Below the pieces are notes generated by a model, which saw only the letters and a program-made list of their open reading frames with translations, was not told where the DNA came from and did no database searches. Of a stretch of 64,000 bases of DNA, positions 38,438-47,547 are shown in pieces. The stretch covers positions 34,084 through 98,083 of the forward strand of contig NZ_WLCM01000002.1 of assembly GCF_013317235.1 (NCBI RefSeq). Reading direction: 5' to 3'. A program made the translations under genes and the position numbers. Numbering within the stretch: position 1 is the stretch's first letter; each line of letters begins with the position of its first letter. This DNA comes from Leisingera sp. ANG59. Its GTDB lineage: Bacteria; Pseudomonadota; Alphaproteobacteria; Rhodobacterales; Rhodobacteraceae.

Positions 38438-39559
38438 TTATTCCGCCGCGTCCTGGGCCGCCTCGATCTGGGCGGCCTTTTTCTCGACCTCTTCCACGAT
38501 GTGGTCGACCATCTGCTCGTTCGACATCTTGTGGCTGGCCTTGCCCGCCAGATAGACCATGCCGGAACCCGCGCCGCCGCCGGTAAAGCCGACATCGGTC
38601 ATCAGCGCCTCGCCGGGGCCGTTCACCACGCAGCCGATGATGCTGAGGCTCATCGGGGTGTGGATATGGGCCAGCCGTTCCTCCAGCGTTTCCACCGTCT
38701 TGATCACGTCGAACCCCTGCCGCGCGCAGGACGGGCAGGAGATGATGTTGACGCCGCGGTGGCGCAGGCCGAGCGATTTGAGGATCTCGAACCCTACCTT
38801 CACCTCCTCCACCGGATCGGCAGAGAGGCTGACGCGCAGCGTGTCGCCAATGCCCATCCACAGCAGCTGGCCGAGGCCGATGGCGGATTTGATGGTGCCG
38901 GAAACAAATCCGCCCGCCTCGGTGATGCCGAGGTGGATCGGCGCGTCGGTCGCATCAGCCAGCTGCTGGTAGGCAGCGGCGGACATGAAGACGTCCGACG
39001 CTTTCACCGAGATCTTGAACTCGTGGAAGTCGTGGTCCTGCAGAATGCGGATGTGGTCCAGGCCGGACTCCACCATCGCCTCCGGGCAGGGTTCGCCGTA
39101 TTTGTCCAGCAGGTGCTTTTCAAGGGAACCCGCGTTCACCCCGATGCGAATCGAGCAATTATGGTCGCGGGCGGCCTTGATCACCTCGGCCACGCGCTTC
39201 TCGTCACCGATGTTGCCCGGGTTGATGCGCAGGCAGGCGGCGCCGGCCTCGGCGGCCTCAATCCCGCGCTTGTAGTGGAAATGGATGTCGGCGACGATCG
39301 GCACCGGGCTTTCGCGGACGATTTCCTTCAGCGCCCTGGAGGACGCCTCATCCGGCACCGAGACCCGCACCAGATCTGCGCCGGCCTCAGCCGCCGCCTG
39401 GACCTGCGCCACCGTCGCCGCCACATCGGTGGTCAGCGTGTTGGTCATGGTCTGCACCGCAATCGGGGCATCGCCGCCGACCGGCACATTGCCCACATGG
39501 ATCTGGCGGCTCTTGCGGCGCTCGATATGGCGCCAGGGGCGGATGTGGTTCATCGACAT
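38438..39559 (-). CDS. ispG: 4-hydroxy-3-methylbut-2-enyl diphosphate synthase (IspG/GcpE)
   Basis: 373 aa. Reductive dehydration of MEcPP to HMBPP in the non-mevalonate isoprenoid pathway, using a [4Fe-4S] cluster. The TIM-barrel N-terminus has [22 protein letters not shown] and LRINPGNIG. The cluster ligands are in [11 protein letters not shown] and [10 protein letters not shown]. Length and motifs are typical of the bacterial short form. It lies downstream of the RodZ-like gene with a strong hairpin between them, so it probably has its own promoter in the short gap. Confidence 0.97.
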   Translation of the reverse strand: MSMNHIRPWRHIERRKSRQIHVGNVPVGGDAPIAVQTMTNTLTTDVAATVAQVQAAAEAGADLVRVSVPDEASSRALKEIVRESPVPIVADIHFHYKRGIEAAEAGAACLRINPGNIGDEKRVAEVIKAARDHNCSIRIGVNAGSLEKHLLDKYGEPCPEAMVESGLDHIRILQDHDFHEFKISVKASDVFMSAAAYQQLADATDAPIHLGITEAGGFVSGTIKSAIGLGQLLWMGIGDTLRVSLSADPVEEVKVGFEILKSLGLRHRGVNIISCPSCARQGFDVIKTVETLEERLAHIHTPMSLSIIGCVVNGPGEALMTDVGFTGGGAGSGMVYLAGKASHKMSNEQMVDHIVEEVEKKAAQIEAAQDAAE

Positions 39560-39604
39560 GCAGTTCGTGTCCCGGCTGGATCCTGTCAGCGCCTAGATAC
39601 GTGC

Positions 39605-39640
39605 AGACGCCCGGCGCTGCAATGGCAGCACCGGGCGTCT
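39605..39640 (-). terminator. Strong hairpin after the RodZ-like gene
   Basis: AGACGCCCGG-CGCTGC (39605-39620), loop AATG, GCAGCA-CCGGGCGTCT (39625-39640). A 16-bp stem with one mismatch in the 103-bp gap between the RodZ-like gene and ispG. No long T-run follows, so it may be a terminator or an RNA-stabilising element. Confidence 0.6.
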
Positions 39641-39662
39641 TGTGCGAATTCCTGCGAAAGGG

Positions 39663-40922
39663 TTATTCGGAAGGCTGCTGTCCTTCCGCCTGCAGCTGCG
39701 CCACCAGGGTCGCCAGCGCCTCGTTCCTGCCATCCTGCAAGTCGGCCACTTCAAACCGGCCGGTGATCGCGTCCATCGACAGTTCGACATTCTTGGTGAC
39801 CTGGCCGCGCTTGCCGACCGGGCCGAAATGCTGGCCGTTGACGGCAAAATAGATGGCGCTGCTTTCGCCGGTGCGCAGTTTCGGCGCATCCTCGGTCATT
39901 GGCACCTCGAACCGCTGGCCCGCGTCCATGATGGTTTCCAGGATCACGCTGCCATCCGCCGCGGTGATCTGCACCCAGGAGGGGCGCACCGCAACCATCT
40001 CGATACCCGGCGCAGCCGCTGCCACAACCCGGGGCATTTGCGGCCCCTGCTCGCCCTGCTGCAGCGGGGTGGCGCCGTCGAACGGCAGGCTGGCCTCTGC
40101 CAGGCTGACCGTGGGCACATCCGGAGCAGCGAAGTTGCCCAGGGTCGAGGGATCAAGGGTGGAGATCGGCGCATCGCGTGCCACCAGCACCGGCACATCC
40201 AGCGCCTGCGGACGGTAAAGCCGGTCCAATGCCTCCGCCGCGGGGTCCTGGGCGGCCTCGGCAACCTCTAGCACCGCGCTGCTCAGCGGGTCGAGATCCG
40301 CCAGCACTGCCGGGGTCTGATCCACCGGTGCAAACTGCACCTGCTGCACCTCTTTCAGCACCGCCCAGCCGCCATAGGTGATGCCGCCAATAAGACCGGC
40401 CAGCACCATCAGAGAGCCGACAGCCCGCAGCTCGATCTGGCTGAGGAAACTGCTGGGAGCAGGAATGAACGGCGTGTTCGGCGAGGCAAACGCATCCCCG
40501 CCCAAACCTTTGGAAGCCGCCACAGGCGCATTGCCGGACTTGCTGCGGCTGGAGGCCTCTGCCGACATGCCGTGGGCCACGGAGAATCCGCTTTCCTTGC
40601 AGAAATCCTGGAAAGCCTGTTCGGCATCCATATTCAGATAGCGCGCATAGGAGCGCACATAGCCGGCAATGAAGCCCGGCGTATCAAACGCGGAAGGGTC
40701 AGAGTTTTCAATGGCTGCGATATAGGAGGCCTTGATCCGCAGTTCGCGCTGGACGTCGAGCAGCGATTTTCCCATTGTCGCCCGCTCGCCGCGCATCACG
40801 TCGCCAAGCTTCAGCTCGAAATCGTCAAAACCCTTCGGCTCTGCCGTTCCGCCATGGTCGTCTTGCTTGCGCTGGGTGAAGCGCCCAATCATGCCTGCCG
40901 TCCCATAAATGCCTGCCGCCAT
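39663..40922 (-). CDS. RodZ-like protein: HTH_25, one membrane span, DUF4115
   Basis: 419 aa. The cytoplasmic N-terminus has a helix-turn-helix (DVMRGERATMGKSLLDVQRELRIKASYIAAIENSDPSAF, about 40-78). A single transmembrane segment lies near 175-195 (AVGSLMVLAGLIGGITYGGW), followed by a long periplasmic linker. The C-terminal DUF4115 beta domain contains SWVQITAADGSVILE and GQHFGPVGKRG. This is the RodZ layout; RodZ links MreB to the elongation machinery. A start ten codons in (40892, MIGRF) is equally plausible, since neither ATG has a strong ribosome site. hemA lies upstream. Confidence 0.88.
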   Translation of the reverse strand: MAAGIYGTAGMIGRFTQRKQDDHGGTAEPKGFDDFELKLGDVMRGERATMGKSLLDVQRELRIKASYIAAIENSDPSAFDTPGFIAGYVRSYARYLNMDAEQAFQDFCKESGFSVAHGMSAEASSRSKSGNAPVAASKGLGGDAFASPNTPFIPAPSSFLSQIELRAVGSLMVLAGLIGGITYGGWAVLKEVQQVQFAPVDQTPAVLADLDPLSSAVLEVAEAAQDPAAEALDRLYRPQALDVPVLVARDAPISTLDPSTLGNFAAPDVPTVSLAEASLPFDGATPLQQGEQGPQMPRVVAAAAPGIEMVAVRPSWVQITAADGSVILETIMDAGQRFEVPMTEDAPKLRTGESSAIYFAVNGQHFGPVGKRGQVTKNVELSMDAITGRFEVADLQDGRNEALATLVAQLQAEGQQPSE

Positions 40923-41021
40923 CGTTTCTGAACGGTGAAAGAATCACATTTGCGACTCAGATCCGTTCATTGATTAGCAACATCGTAACACACTCAGCGT
41001 TAATTTACACTGATCAGTAGG

Positions 41022-42257
41022 TTACCCGGCAAGTTCGGCACGATTCAGCGCACAATGCGACCACAATGCGTCCATTGCGTGGACCAGCGCGTCGATCTCC
41101 TTGGGCCCGTGCACCGGCGAAGGCGTGAAGCGCAGGCGTTCAGTGCCGCGCGGCACGGTGGGGAAGTTGATCGGCTGCACGTAGATGCCGTAGTCCTCCA
41201 GCAGATGGTCGGACAGCACCTTGGTGTGCTTGGGGTTGCCGACAATCACCGGCACGATGTGGCTGCCATGGTCGATGATCGGCAGGCCCAGCCCTTTCAG
41301 GCGCAGTTTCAGCACCTTGGCCTGGTCCTGATGCTTGTCGCGCAGGTCCTGCGCCCCCTTCAGATAGGCAACAGAAGCCGCGGCCCCGGCGGCCACTGCA
41401 GGTGCCAGCGAGGTGGTGAAGATGAAGCCCGGTGCATAGGAGCGGATGGCGTCGCACATCTTGGCAGAGGCCGCGATATAGCCGCCCATCACACCATAGG
41501 CCTTGGCCAGGGTGCCGTTGATGATGTCGATGCGGTGCGCCAGCCGGTCACGCTCGGTGACGCCGCCGCCGCGGGGTCCGTACATGCCGACCGCATGCAC
41601 CTCGTCGATATAGGTGAGCGCGCCGAATTCATCCGCCAGGTCACAGATTTCCGCGATCGGGCCAAAATCGCCATCCATCGAATAAACCGATTCGAAGGCG
41701 ATCAGCTTGGGCGCTGCGGGGTCGTCGGCCTCCAGCAGCTCGCGCAGGTGGGCGACGTCATTGTGACGGAAAATGCGCTTGGCACCGCCGTTGCGGCGCA
41801 CGCCCTCGATCATGGAGGCGTGGTTCAGCGCGTCGGAATAGATGATCAGGCCGGGGAACAGCTTGGGCAGGGTCGAGAGCGTCGCGTCATTGGCAATGTA
41901 GGCAGAGGTGAACAGCAGTGCTGCTTCCTTACCGTGAAGATCGGCCAGCTCCGCCTCCAGCTGCTTGTGGTAGACCGTGGTGCCAGAGATGTTGCGGGTG
42001 CCGCCGGAGCCTGCGCCGGTTGCGTTGATGGCGTCATGCATCGCGTCCAGCACCACCGGGTTCTGGCCCATGCCCAGGTAATCATTGCCGCACCAGACGG
42101 TGATGTCCCGCGTGGTGCCATCGGGGCGGGTCCAGACCGCATGCGGGAAGTGGCCCTTCTTGCGCTCAATATCGATGAAGGTCCGGTAACGGCCCTCTTC
42201 GTGAAGGCTGGCAATCGCTGCGTCCAGTTTCGCGGTATAGTCCACCGGCATCTCCAT
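41022..42257 (-). CDS. hemA: 5-aminolevulinate synthase
   Basis: About 411 aa. It condenses glycine with succinyl-CoA to 5-aminolevulinate, the C4 entry to haem and (bacterio)chlorophyll typical of alphaproteobacteria. PLP motifs are visible: [43 protein letters not shown] and the lysine in [13 protein letters not shown]. The true N-terminus is probably [12 protein letters not shown] (42251) or two codons earlier (42257); a longer ORF start lacks family similarity. An FNR-like box (42400-42413) lies 143 bp upstream. Confidence 0.96.
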   Translation of the reverse strand: MEMPVDYTAKLDAAIASLHEEGRYRTFIDIERKKGHFPHAVWTRPDGTTRDITVWCGNDYLGMGQNPVVLDAMHDAINATGAGSGGTRNISGTTVYHKQLEAELADLHGKEAALLFTSAYIANDATLSTLPKLFPGLIIYSDALNHASMIEGVRRNGGAKRIFRHNDVAHLRELLEADDPAAPKLIAFESVYSMDGDFGPIAEICDLADEFGALTYIDEVHAVGMYGPRGGGVTERDRLAHRIDIINGTLAKAYGVMGGYIAASAKMCDAIRSYAPGFIFTTSLAPAVAAGAAASVAYLKGAQDLRDKHQDQAKVLKLRLKGLGLPIIDHGSHIVPVIVGNPKHTKVLSDHLLEDYGIYVQPINFPTVPRGTERLRFTPSPVHGPKEIDALVHAMDALWSHCALNRAELAG

Positions 42258-42399
42258 AGCTAATTGTGCTCTTGCGGAGCACGCGGGCTGTGTAAAGGGC
42301 ACGGGTCTTTTGACGATTAGGCCGCAATCACGTTCACGATTGGTTACCTGAGGCAGTCCCTTCGATCAACTGCATACGCGCCGCCAAGGGTGCGCAACA

Positions 42400-42413
42400 T
42401 TGATGCAGGTCAA
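42400..42413. promoter_or_regulatory. Candidate FnrL box upstream of hemA
   Basis: TTGAT-GCAG-GTCAA matches the FNR consensus TTGAT-N4-ATCAA except for one base. It lies in the 386-bp divergent gap between hemA and the M20 peptidase gene, closer to hemA's side. In Rhodobacter hemA is under oxygen control by FnrL, which supports the assignment. The rest of the gap (42258-42643) has no supported gene. Confidence 0.6.
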
Positions 42414-42643
42414 ATAAAGCTTAAACAGTGGCCGGGCAAGGACAGCTACGGCCAACCTTTGGCCGTTTGCGTCGTATCTGTTTCCCATTTTTGCATATAA
42501 TGCGCAGGATCGGAAACCTGTGCGGTCGGAAATGCGGAGAAAATCCGGTGTTGAGACCTCTGGCCCCGCCCCAACCGCGCTGCTAGGGTCCGCGGCAAAT
42601 CGGCCCTTTCCCGGGCCTCCCCGGACAAGCAGGAGAGCAAGAG

Positions 42644-44035
42644 ATGGCACTGAATGACGTTCTGGACCGGATCGACGCAGAGCTGGACGCCGCCACGGAA
42701 CGGCTGATGGAGCTGTTGCGGATCCAGTCGATTTCCACCGACCCCGCCTACAAGGCCGAATGCGACAAGGCCGCCGACTGGCTGGTGGCGGATCTGAACT
42801 CCATCGGCATCAAGGCGGAGAAGCGCACAACCCCGGGCCACCCGATGGTGGTGGGCCACGTGGGCGAGGAAAACACCGATGCGCCGCATGTGCTGTTCTA
42901 CGGCCATTATGACGTGCAGCCGGTCGACCCGCTGAACCTCTGGAAAACGCCGCCGTTCGAGCCGCAGCTGGAGGAAACCCCGAACGGCACCGTGATCCGC
43001 GGCCGCGGGTCGTCGGACGACAAGGGCCAGCTGATGACCTTTGTCGAGGCCTGCCGCGCCTGGAAGGCCGTCAACGGCTCCCTGCCCTGCCGCATCACCT
43101 TCTTCTTCGAAGGCGAAGAGGAAAGCGGCTCGCCCTCTCTGATCCCCTTCATGGAAGCAAACGCCGAAGAACTGAAGGCCGACATCGCGCTGATCTGCGA
43201 CACCTCGATGGTGTCGCGCGGAGTGCCGTCGATCTCCTCGCAGCTGCGCGGCATGCTGAAGGACGAATTCACCGTGATCGGCCCGCGCATCGACCTGCAC
43301 TCCGGCCACTACGGCGGCCCCGGCCTGAACCCCCTGCGCGAGCTCAGCCGCATCGTCGCCTCCTTCTATGACGAGGAAACCGGCAAGGTGGCGGTCGAAG
43401 GCTTCTATGAGGGCGTGCACGAGGTGCCCGAGGACCAGCTGCGCCAGTGGGAAGGCTGCGGTTTCGACGAGAAGGACTACCTCGCCAACGCGGGCTACAC
43501 CCAGGCGCATGGCGAGAAGGACCGCTCGGTGCTGGAGCAGCAGTGGGCGCGCCCGACGCTGGAGGTGAACGGCCTCTGGGGCGGCTATAACGGCGCAGGC
43601 TCCAAGACCGTGATCCCGTCGGAGGCACACTGCAAGATCACCTGCCGCCTGGTCGGCGACATGGACCCCGACGCGCTGCGCCTGAAGATCCGCAAACACG
43701 TTGAGGCACAACTGAAACCCGACTGCAAAGTGGTCTGGGACAACGACCTCGAAGGCTCCAAGGCTTCGGTCATGGACATCACCCGCCCCGAATTCGCCGC
43801 CGCCCGCGCTGCGCTCTCGGACGAATGGCAGCGCGAGGCGGTGTTCTGCGGCATGGGCGGCTCGATCCCGATCGCGGGCTTTTTCAAGTCGATCCTGGGG
43901 ATGGAGTCGATGCTGGCGGGCTTTGCCAACGAGGATGACGCGATCCACTCGCCGAACGAGAAGTACGACCTGAAGAGCTTCCACAAGGGCATCCGGTCGT
44001 GGGCCCGAATTTTGGACGCGCTGACGCGGAAGTAA
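42644..44035 (+). CDS. M20 family dipeptidase/carboxypeptidase-like metallohydrolase
   Basis: 463 aa, cytosolic, with a binuclear zinc fold. Metal and catalytic stretches appear in order: YGHYDVQPVDP, GRGSSDDKGQ, FFEGEEESGSPS and CDTSM. A lid/dimerisation domain follows (about 200-300). This matches the ArgE/DapE/CPG2 relatives annotated as dipeptidases. The substrate is not decidable. The start is the ATG at 42644 with AGGAGAG (42630-42636). It is divergent from hemA. Confidence 0.92.
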   Translation: MALNDVLDRIDAELDAATERLMELLRIQSISTDPAYKAECDKAADWLVADLNSIGIKAEKRTTPGHPMVVGHVGEENTDAPHVLFYGHYDVQPVDPLNLWKTPPFEPQLEETPNGTVIRGRGSSDDKGQLMTFVEACRAWKAVNGSLPCRITFFFEGEEESGSPSLIPFMEANAEELKADIALICDTSMVSRGVPSISSQLRGMLKDEFTVIGPRIDLHSGHYGGPGLNPLRELSRIVASFYDEETGKVAVEGFYEGVHEVPEDQLRQWEGCGFDEKDYLANAGYTQAHGEKDRSVLEQQWARPTLEVNGLWGGYNGAGSKTVIPSEAHCKITCRLVGDMDPDALRLKIRKHVEAQLKPDCKVVWDNDLEGSKASVMDITRPEFAAARAALSDEWQREAVFCGMGGSIPIAGFFKSILGMESMLAGFANEDDAIHSPNEKYDLKSFHKGIRSWARILDALTRK

Positions 44036-44180
44036 GGACTGGCGGGCGGAAGCCTCTTTCGGCTCTGCCTGTCCGCCGCCCGTAGGCTGCGCAACTTGCC
44101 GCCTCGCGAACGACTCAAGCTCGCTTTTCCTGGAGCTGGCACTCTCCCGCCCGTCATCGCCGCCCTGACGAGCCCCTCTT

Positions 44181-44216
44181 CCCGTTGGGCCTGGCGCCGC
44201 CGCAGGCGGCGCGCGC
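44181..44216 (+). repeat. GC-rich hairpin repeat, copy 1 (CCGTTGGGC-TGGCGCCGC)
   Basis: CCCGTTGGGCCTGGCGCCGC and a CGCAGGCGGCGCGCG hairpin. The complement of 49983-50020 carries the same order with few differences. The whole 44036-44341 gap is GC-rich palindromic sequence without a gene that I can support. Confidence 0.5.
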
Positions 44217-44341
44217 CGTGCCTCCGCACGGCGCCAAGCCGCGGGAGCACTCCCCCTCTGCCCAAACGCAGCGGCAGGCTTGATCCAGCACGCGGCTGCG
44301 GCTCCAATATGCGGGACGCCCTCAGCCAAGGGAGAGAGCCC

Positions 44342-45229
44342 ATGCCAGCCGCCGTCGAGACCGGCACCCTGCAGGTGAACAGCCAGGAGATCGCCTATAC
44401 CCGGCGCGGCGAAGGGCCGCCGCTGCTGCTGCTGCACGGCTTCCCGCAGACCAAGGAAATGTGGGAGGAGACCGCCGCGGTCCTCGCCCGGCATTTCACC
44501 TTGGTGACGGCGGACCTGCGCGGTTATGGCGCCAGCTCCAAACCCGAGGGCGTGGACGCCATGAGCTTCCGCAGCATGGCCGCCGACCAGTTGGCACTGA
44601 TGCGGGAACTGGGGTTTCCCCGCTTCCACCTGGCCGGCCACGACCGCGGCGGCCGCACCGCCCACCGGCTGGCGCTGGACGCGCCGGATGCGGTGGCCAG
44701 CCTCACGGTGATGGACATTATCCCGACCCACCTGCTGCTGGATCAGCTGACCCGGCAGGTCGCCCGCGCCTATTACCACTGGTTCTTCCTGGCCCAGCCG
44801 GCGCCGCTGCCGGAACGCATGATCGGCGCCGATCCGCAGGCCTATTTCGAAAGCTGCCTGTTGGGCTGGGGCGGCGCCTCGCTTGCGGATTTCCCGCCCG
44901 CGGCGCTGGCCGCCTACCGCCGCGCCTGGGCGGATCCGGCCTGCGTCCATGCCATGTGCAACGACTACCGCGCCGCAATCGAGGTGGACTTTCACGACGA
45001 CGCCCGCGACCTCAGTCGGCAGGTCCAATGCCCGGCGCTGGTTCTCTATGGTGCAGATGGCGCCATGGCGCGGGCCTATGACGTCGCCGCCACCTGGGCG
45101 CCGCGGCTGCAGGACATGACTGCGCAAGCCGTGCCGGGCGGGCATTTCTTCATCGACAGCGCCCCGGCCGAAACCGCCGCCGCGCTGCTCGCATTCCTCA
45201 CCCCGCTGCAGCCCGTCAGCCCCGCTTGA
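44342..45229 (+). CDS. Alpha/beta hydrolase, fluoroacetate/haloacetate dehalogenase type
   Basis: 295 aa. The full catalytic set known from fluoroacetate dehalogenase is visible. It comprises nucleophile D101 in GHDRGGR with substrate-carboxylate Arg R102 and R105, D125 (MDIIPT), the halide pocket H146-W147 (YYHWFFLAQPAPLPE) with Y209 (CNDYRA), and base H268 (GGHFF). These enzymes hydrolyse the carbon-halogen bond of 2-haloacetates, including C-F in the best studied ones. Substrate preference cannot be read off, and some relatives lack defluorination. The start is the ATG at 44342 after GGGAGAG. A stand-alone gene after a 306-bp repetitive gap. Confidence 0.85.
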   Translation: MPAAVETGTLQVNSQEIAYTRRGEGPPLLLLHGFPQTKEMWEETAAVLARHFTLVTADLRGYGASSKPEGVDAMSFRSMAADQLALMRELGFPRFHLAGHDRGGRTAHRLALDAPDAVASLTVMDIIPTHLLLDQLTRQVARAYYHWFFLAQPAPLPERMIGADPQAYFESCLLGWGGASLADFPPAALAAYRRAWADPACVHAMCNDYRAAIEVDFHDDARDLSRQVQCPALVLYGADGAMARAYDVAATWAPRLQDMTAQAVPGGHFFIDSAPAETAAALLAFLTPLQPVSPA

Positions 45230-45318
45230 CGTTCGTTTTACGCACCCGGTTAAGACTTGCTTATCGCTCTTGCGCTAATGTTGCGGCAACGAGCAGAAAT
45301 TGGCAGACGGAGGCAGAG

Positions 45319-45540
45319 ATGTCACAAAGCAGGTTCAAACGCCCGCCGGGGTTCGAGGGCAACCAGACCGACCCGGAGGAAAGCTACCGCGCCGGCTATC
45401 AGCACGGCACAAGGGTGCTGCTGCGCTATTTGGAATCCAACCCCAAGCCCGACCTGGACCGGCTCAAGAAATGGGTGGATGCGGAGCTGACCGGCTGGCG
45501 CCACGACACCGAGGCGGCACCGAACCCGCCCGCCCTCTGA
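45319..45540 (+). CDS. Small hydrophilic protein of unknown function
   Basis: 73 aa. Polar, no signal or membrane segment. SRFKRPPGFEGNQTDPEESYRAGYQHG-type start, then a helix (RVLLRYLESNPKPDLDRLKKWVDAEL). The ATG at 45319 has GGAGG at 45309-45313 and is followed by a normal stop. The family is not recognised, but the composition looks like a real, conserved small protein. Confidence 0.6.
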   Translation: MSQSRFKRPPGFEGNQTDPEESYRAGYQHGTRVLLRYLESNPKPDLDRLKKWVDAELTGWRHDTEAAPNPPAL

Positions 45541-45600
45541 AGGCCGCCCGGCCGCCACGGGACGTTTGCCTAACAGGGCCCCGGCAGCTAAGCTGACGGC

Positions 45601-46002
45601 ATGACCTCAGTGGTTCTGACTGACGGCCCCCAGCTGGCCGAATTCCTTGCCCTTGAAACCAAGGTCTGGGAGGCACTGGTTTCCGGTGACGCTGCGGCTG
45701 ACGGCCGGATGCTGACCGAGGACTTCCTCGGCGTTTACCCCAGCGGTTTTTCCGGCAAGTCCGGACACTGCGGTCAGCTCAGCGACGGTCCGGTGATGGC
45801 GGGCTACCGCCTCAGCGATGCACAGCTGCGCGTCCTCAGCCCGGAGGCCGTGCTGCTGAGCTACCGTGCGGCCTATCGGCCCGCCGGGACCCCGGCATGG
45901 AGATCCATGCTGATCTCCTCGCTTTGGGAGAAGCGCGCAGACGGCTGGTGCAACAGCTTCAGCCAGGACACCCCGGAAACAGGCGGCAGAATGCACGAAT
46001 GA
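45601..46002 (+). CDS. NTF2-like (DUF4440/SnoaL-type) protein
   Basis: 133 aa. The pattern LAEFLALETKVWEALVSGDAAADGRMLTEDFLGVYPSGFSG followed by VLSPEAVLLSYRAAYRP and SSLWEKRADGWCNSFSQDTP is a single NTF2-fold domain with the usual DUF4440 layout. The fold often binds small hydrophobic ligands or acts as an enzyme module. No catalytic residues can be assigned. It lies 60 bp after the 73-aa gene and 45 bp before the tRNA cluster. Confidence 0.75.
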   Translation: MTSVVLTDGPQLAEFLALETKVWEALVSGDAAADGRMLTEDFLGVYPSGFSGKSGHCGQLSDGPVMAGYRLSDAQLRVLSPEAVLLSYRAAYRPAGTPAWRSMLISSLWEKRADGWCNSFSQDTPETGGRMHE

Positions 46003-46047
46003 CAACCGGCCCTGCTGGGTGGCGATATCATTTACAAAGGAGGAAAA

Positions 46048-46124
46048 TGGCGCGGTTGACGGGGCTCGAACCCGCGACCCCCGGCGTGACAGGCCGGTAC
46101 TCTAACCAACTGAGCTACAACCGC
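46048..46124 (-). tRNA. tRNA-Asp (GTC), copy 1
   Basis: 77 nt including encoded CCA. On the minus strand it starts GCGGTTGTAGCTCAGTTGGT; the anticodon stem-loop gives GTC; the T-arm is GCGGGTTCGAGCCCCGT-like. The acceptor GCGGTTG pairs with CAACCGC, with discriminator G. It is identical to the copies at 46192 and 46351. Confidence 0.97.
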
Positions 46125-46191
46125 GCATGGGCCTTTCGGCTATGGTCCCCGTCCGGGGCGGTCCCTGAGACGCCAGGGCGGCGGGCGAAAG

Positions 46192-46268
46192 TGGCGCGGT
46201 TGACGGGGCTCGAACCCGCGACCCCCGGCGTGACAGGCCGGTACTCTAACCAACTGAGCTACAACCGC
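46192..46268 (-). tRNA. tRNA-Asp (GTC), copy 2
   Basis: 77 nt, identical to copy 1, with anticodon GTC. It is separated from copy 1 by 67 bp. That spacer shares a GTCC(C)CGTCCGGGGCGGTCCCTG hairpin-like stretch with the spacer before copy 3, suggesting tandem duplication including flanking DNA. Confidence 0.97.
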
Positions 46269-46350
46269 ATTTTCGCCTTGCGGCGGACCGTTTCCGGCCC
46301 TGGTCCCCTCCGGGGCGGTCCCTGTTCAGCCCCGGGACGGGGCGCAGCAG

Positions 46351-46427
46351 TGGCGCGGTTGACGGGGCTCGAACCCGCGACCCCCGGCGTGACAGGCCGG
46401 TACTCTAACCAACTGAGCTACAACCGC
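46351..46427 (-). tRNA. tRNA-Asp (GTC), copy 3
   Basis: 77 nt, identical to copies 1 and 2, with anticodon GTC and CCA encoded. As the minus-strand order is copy 3, 2, 1, this is the 5' member of a likely polycistronic tRNA transcript. Confidence 0.97.
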
Positions 46428-46625
46428 CCGCTGCACATCCGGCATCGCTGCTGAATGTTGGGCTGTAATATTCTCCGCCCCCGGCACCGTCAAGCGGTGT
46501 TTTGCCTTTTTCCGGACTTTCCCGGAAAAAAATGACGAACACCGGATAACACTTTGAAACAGAACCAAAAAGCGTCATTCACGCTGCCGCGCACCCGCTG
46601 CTTTGACTATCTGACCTGAGGGGAA

Positions 46626-46701
<76 letters not shown>

Positions 46702-46775
46702 GATGAGCGGGGATTTAGACAATGCTGCCGGACAGCGCAAGGGGGCATTGCAGATTTTTTGCCCGCCCGGACGGC

Positions 46776-47345
46776 TTATTCCAGGACCGTTTCCGCCCCG
46801 TTTTCCAGCACATAGACGCAGCCCTGCCCGTTCGGCAACGCCGCCATCCAGTCGCGCGGCAACCCGCAGACAATGCCCCGCATCACCTGGCCCAGCAGCC
46901 CATGCGCCACCACCACCGTTGGGCCGGTCAGCGACTGCATGAAATCGAGGATGCGGGCATGGAAACTGCCGTACCCCTCGCCGCCCGGCGCTTCGCAGAA
47001 CAGGTCCAGATTACGCGGGTTGGCCCTGTAGATGCCCGGATACCCTGCCGCCACCTCCTCCAGCGTCATGCCCTGAAACGCCCCGGCATAGGCCTCAGCC
47101 AAACGCGGGTCGGTCACGAAAGGCGCACCGCCCAGGGCAATATCCGCGGTCTGCTGCGCCCGGCCCAGGGGCGAGGCAAAACAATCCGGGCCCTGCGCCA
47201 TGACCGGCGCCATCAGCACGGCCTGGCGGCGGGCGTGCTCCACCCCCAGGGGCGTCAGCGGCGATTCCAGCTGCCCCTGGATGCGGCGCTCTGCATTCCA
47301 TTCGGTCTGCCCGTGCCGCAGCAGCCAGATTTTCGGAAATTGCAT
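46776..47345 (-). CDS. Histidine phosphatase family protein
   Basis: 189 aa. The RHG catalytic motif is in LLRHGQTEWN (about residues 7-16), with phosphate-binding Arg in SPLGRAQQTA, Glu in LAEAYAGAFQGMT and the second catalytic His in VVVAHGLLGQVMRG. This is a phosphoglycerate-mutase-like phosphatase (cobC/GpmB type); the substrate is unknown. The start at 47345 has a GGGGG tract upstream, better than a longer ORF. It sits between two tRNA-Val genes on the same strand. Confidence 0.9.
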   Translation of the reverse strand: MQFPKIWLLRHGQTEWNAERRIQGQLESPLTPLGVEHARRQAVLMAPVMAQGPDCFASPLGRAQQTADIALGGAPFVTDPRLAEAYAGAFQGMTLEEVAAGYPGIYRANPRNLDLFCEAPGGEGYGSFHARILDFMQSLTGPTVVVAHGLLGQVMRGIVCGLPRDWMAALPNGQGCVYVLENGAETVLE

Positions 47346-47419
47346 AATGTGCCCCCTGCCCGGTTCCTCAGGCAAAGTGGTAACGCCGCAGGACCGCGGG
47401 AGGAACCCCGGAAAAGCAA

Positions 47420-47449
47420 AAGGCGCTCAACCTTTTCAGGGAGCGCCTT
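47420..47449. terminator. Hairpin between tRNA-Val (CAC) and the phosphatase gene
   Basis: AAGGCGCTC (47420-47428) and GAGCGCCTT (47441-47449) form a perfect 9-bp stem with a 12-nt loop. It could end the tRNA-Val(CAC) transcript. On the minus strand an A/T-rich stretch (TTTGCTTTTC) follows the stem, which suits termination there. Confidence 0.65.
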
Positions 47450-47459
47450 GCAGGAATGA

Positions 47460-47534
47460 TGGTGGGTGATAAGAGATTTGAACTCCTGACATCTTCGATG
47501 TGAACGAAGCGCTCTACCACTGAGCTAATCACCC
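47460..47534 (-). tRNA. tRNA-Val (CAC)
   Basis: 75 nt including CCA. Minus strand GGGTGATTAGCTCAGTGGTA; the anticodon loop TTCACAT in a CTTCG/CGAAG stem gives CAC (valine, GTG codons). The acceptor GGGTGAT pairs with ATCACCC. Confidence 0.96.
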
Positions 47535-47547
47535 GTGAGGCAGGCTT

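Noticed and set aside
42446..45145. 899-codon open frame antisense to the M20 and dehalogenase genes
   Set aside because: It spans two clear genes and their gap; composition is shadow-like and it has no motif.
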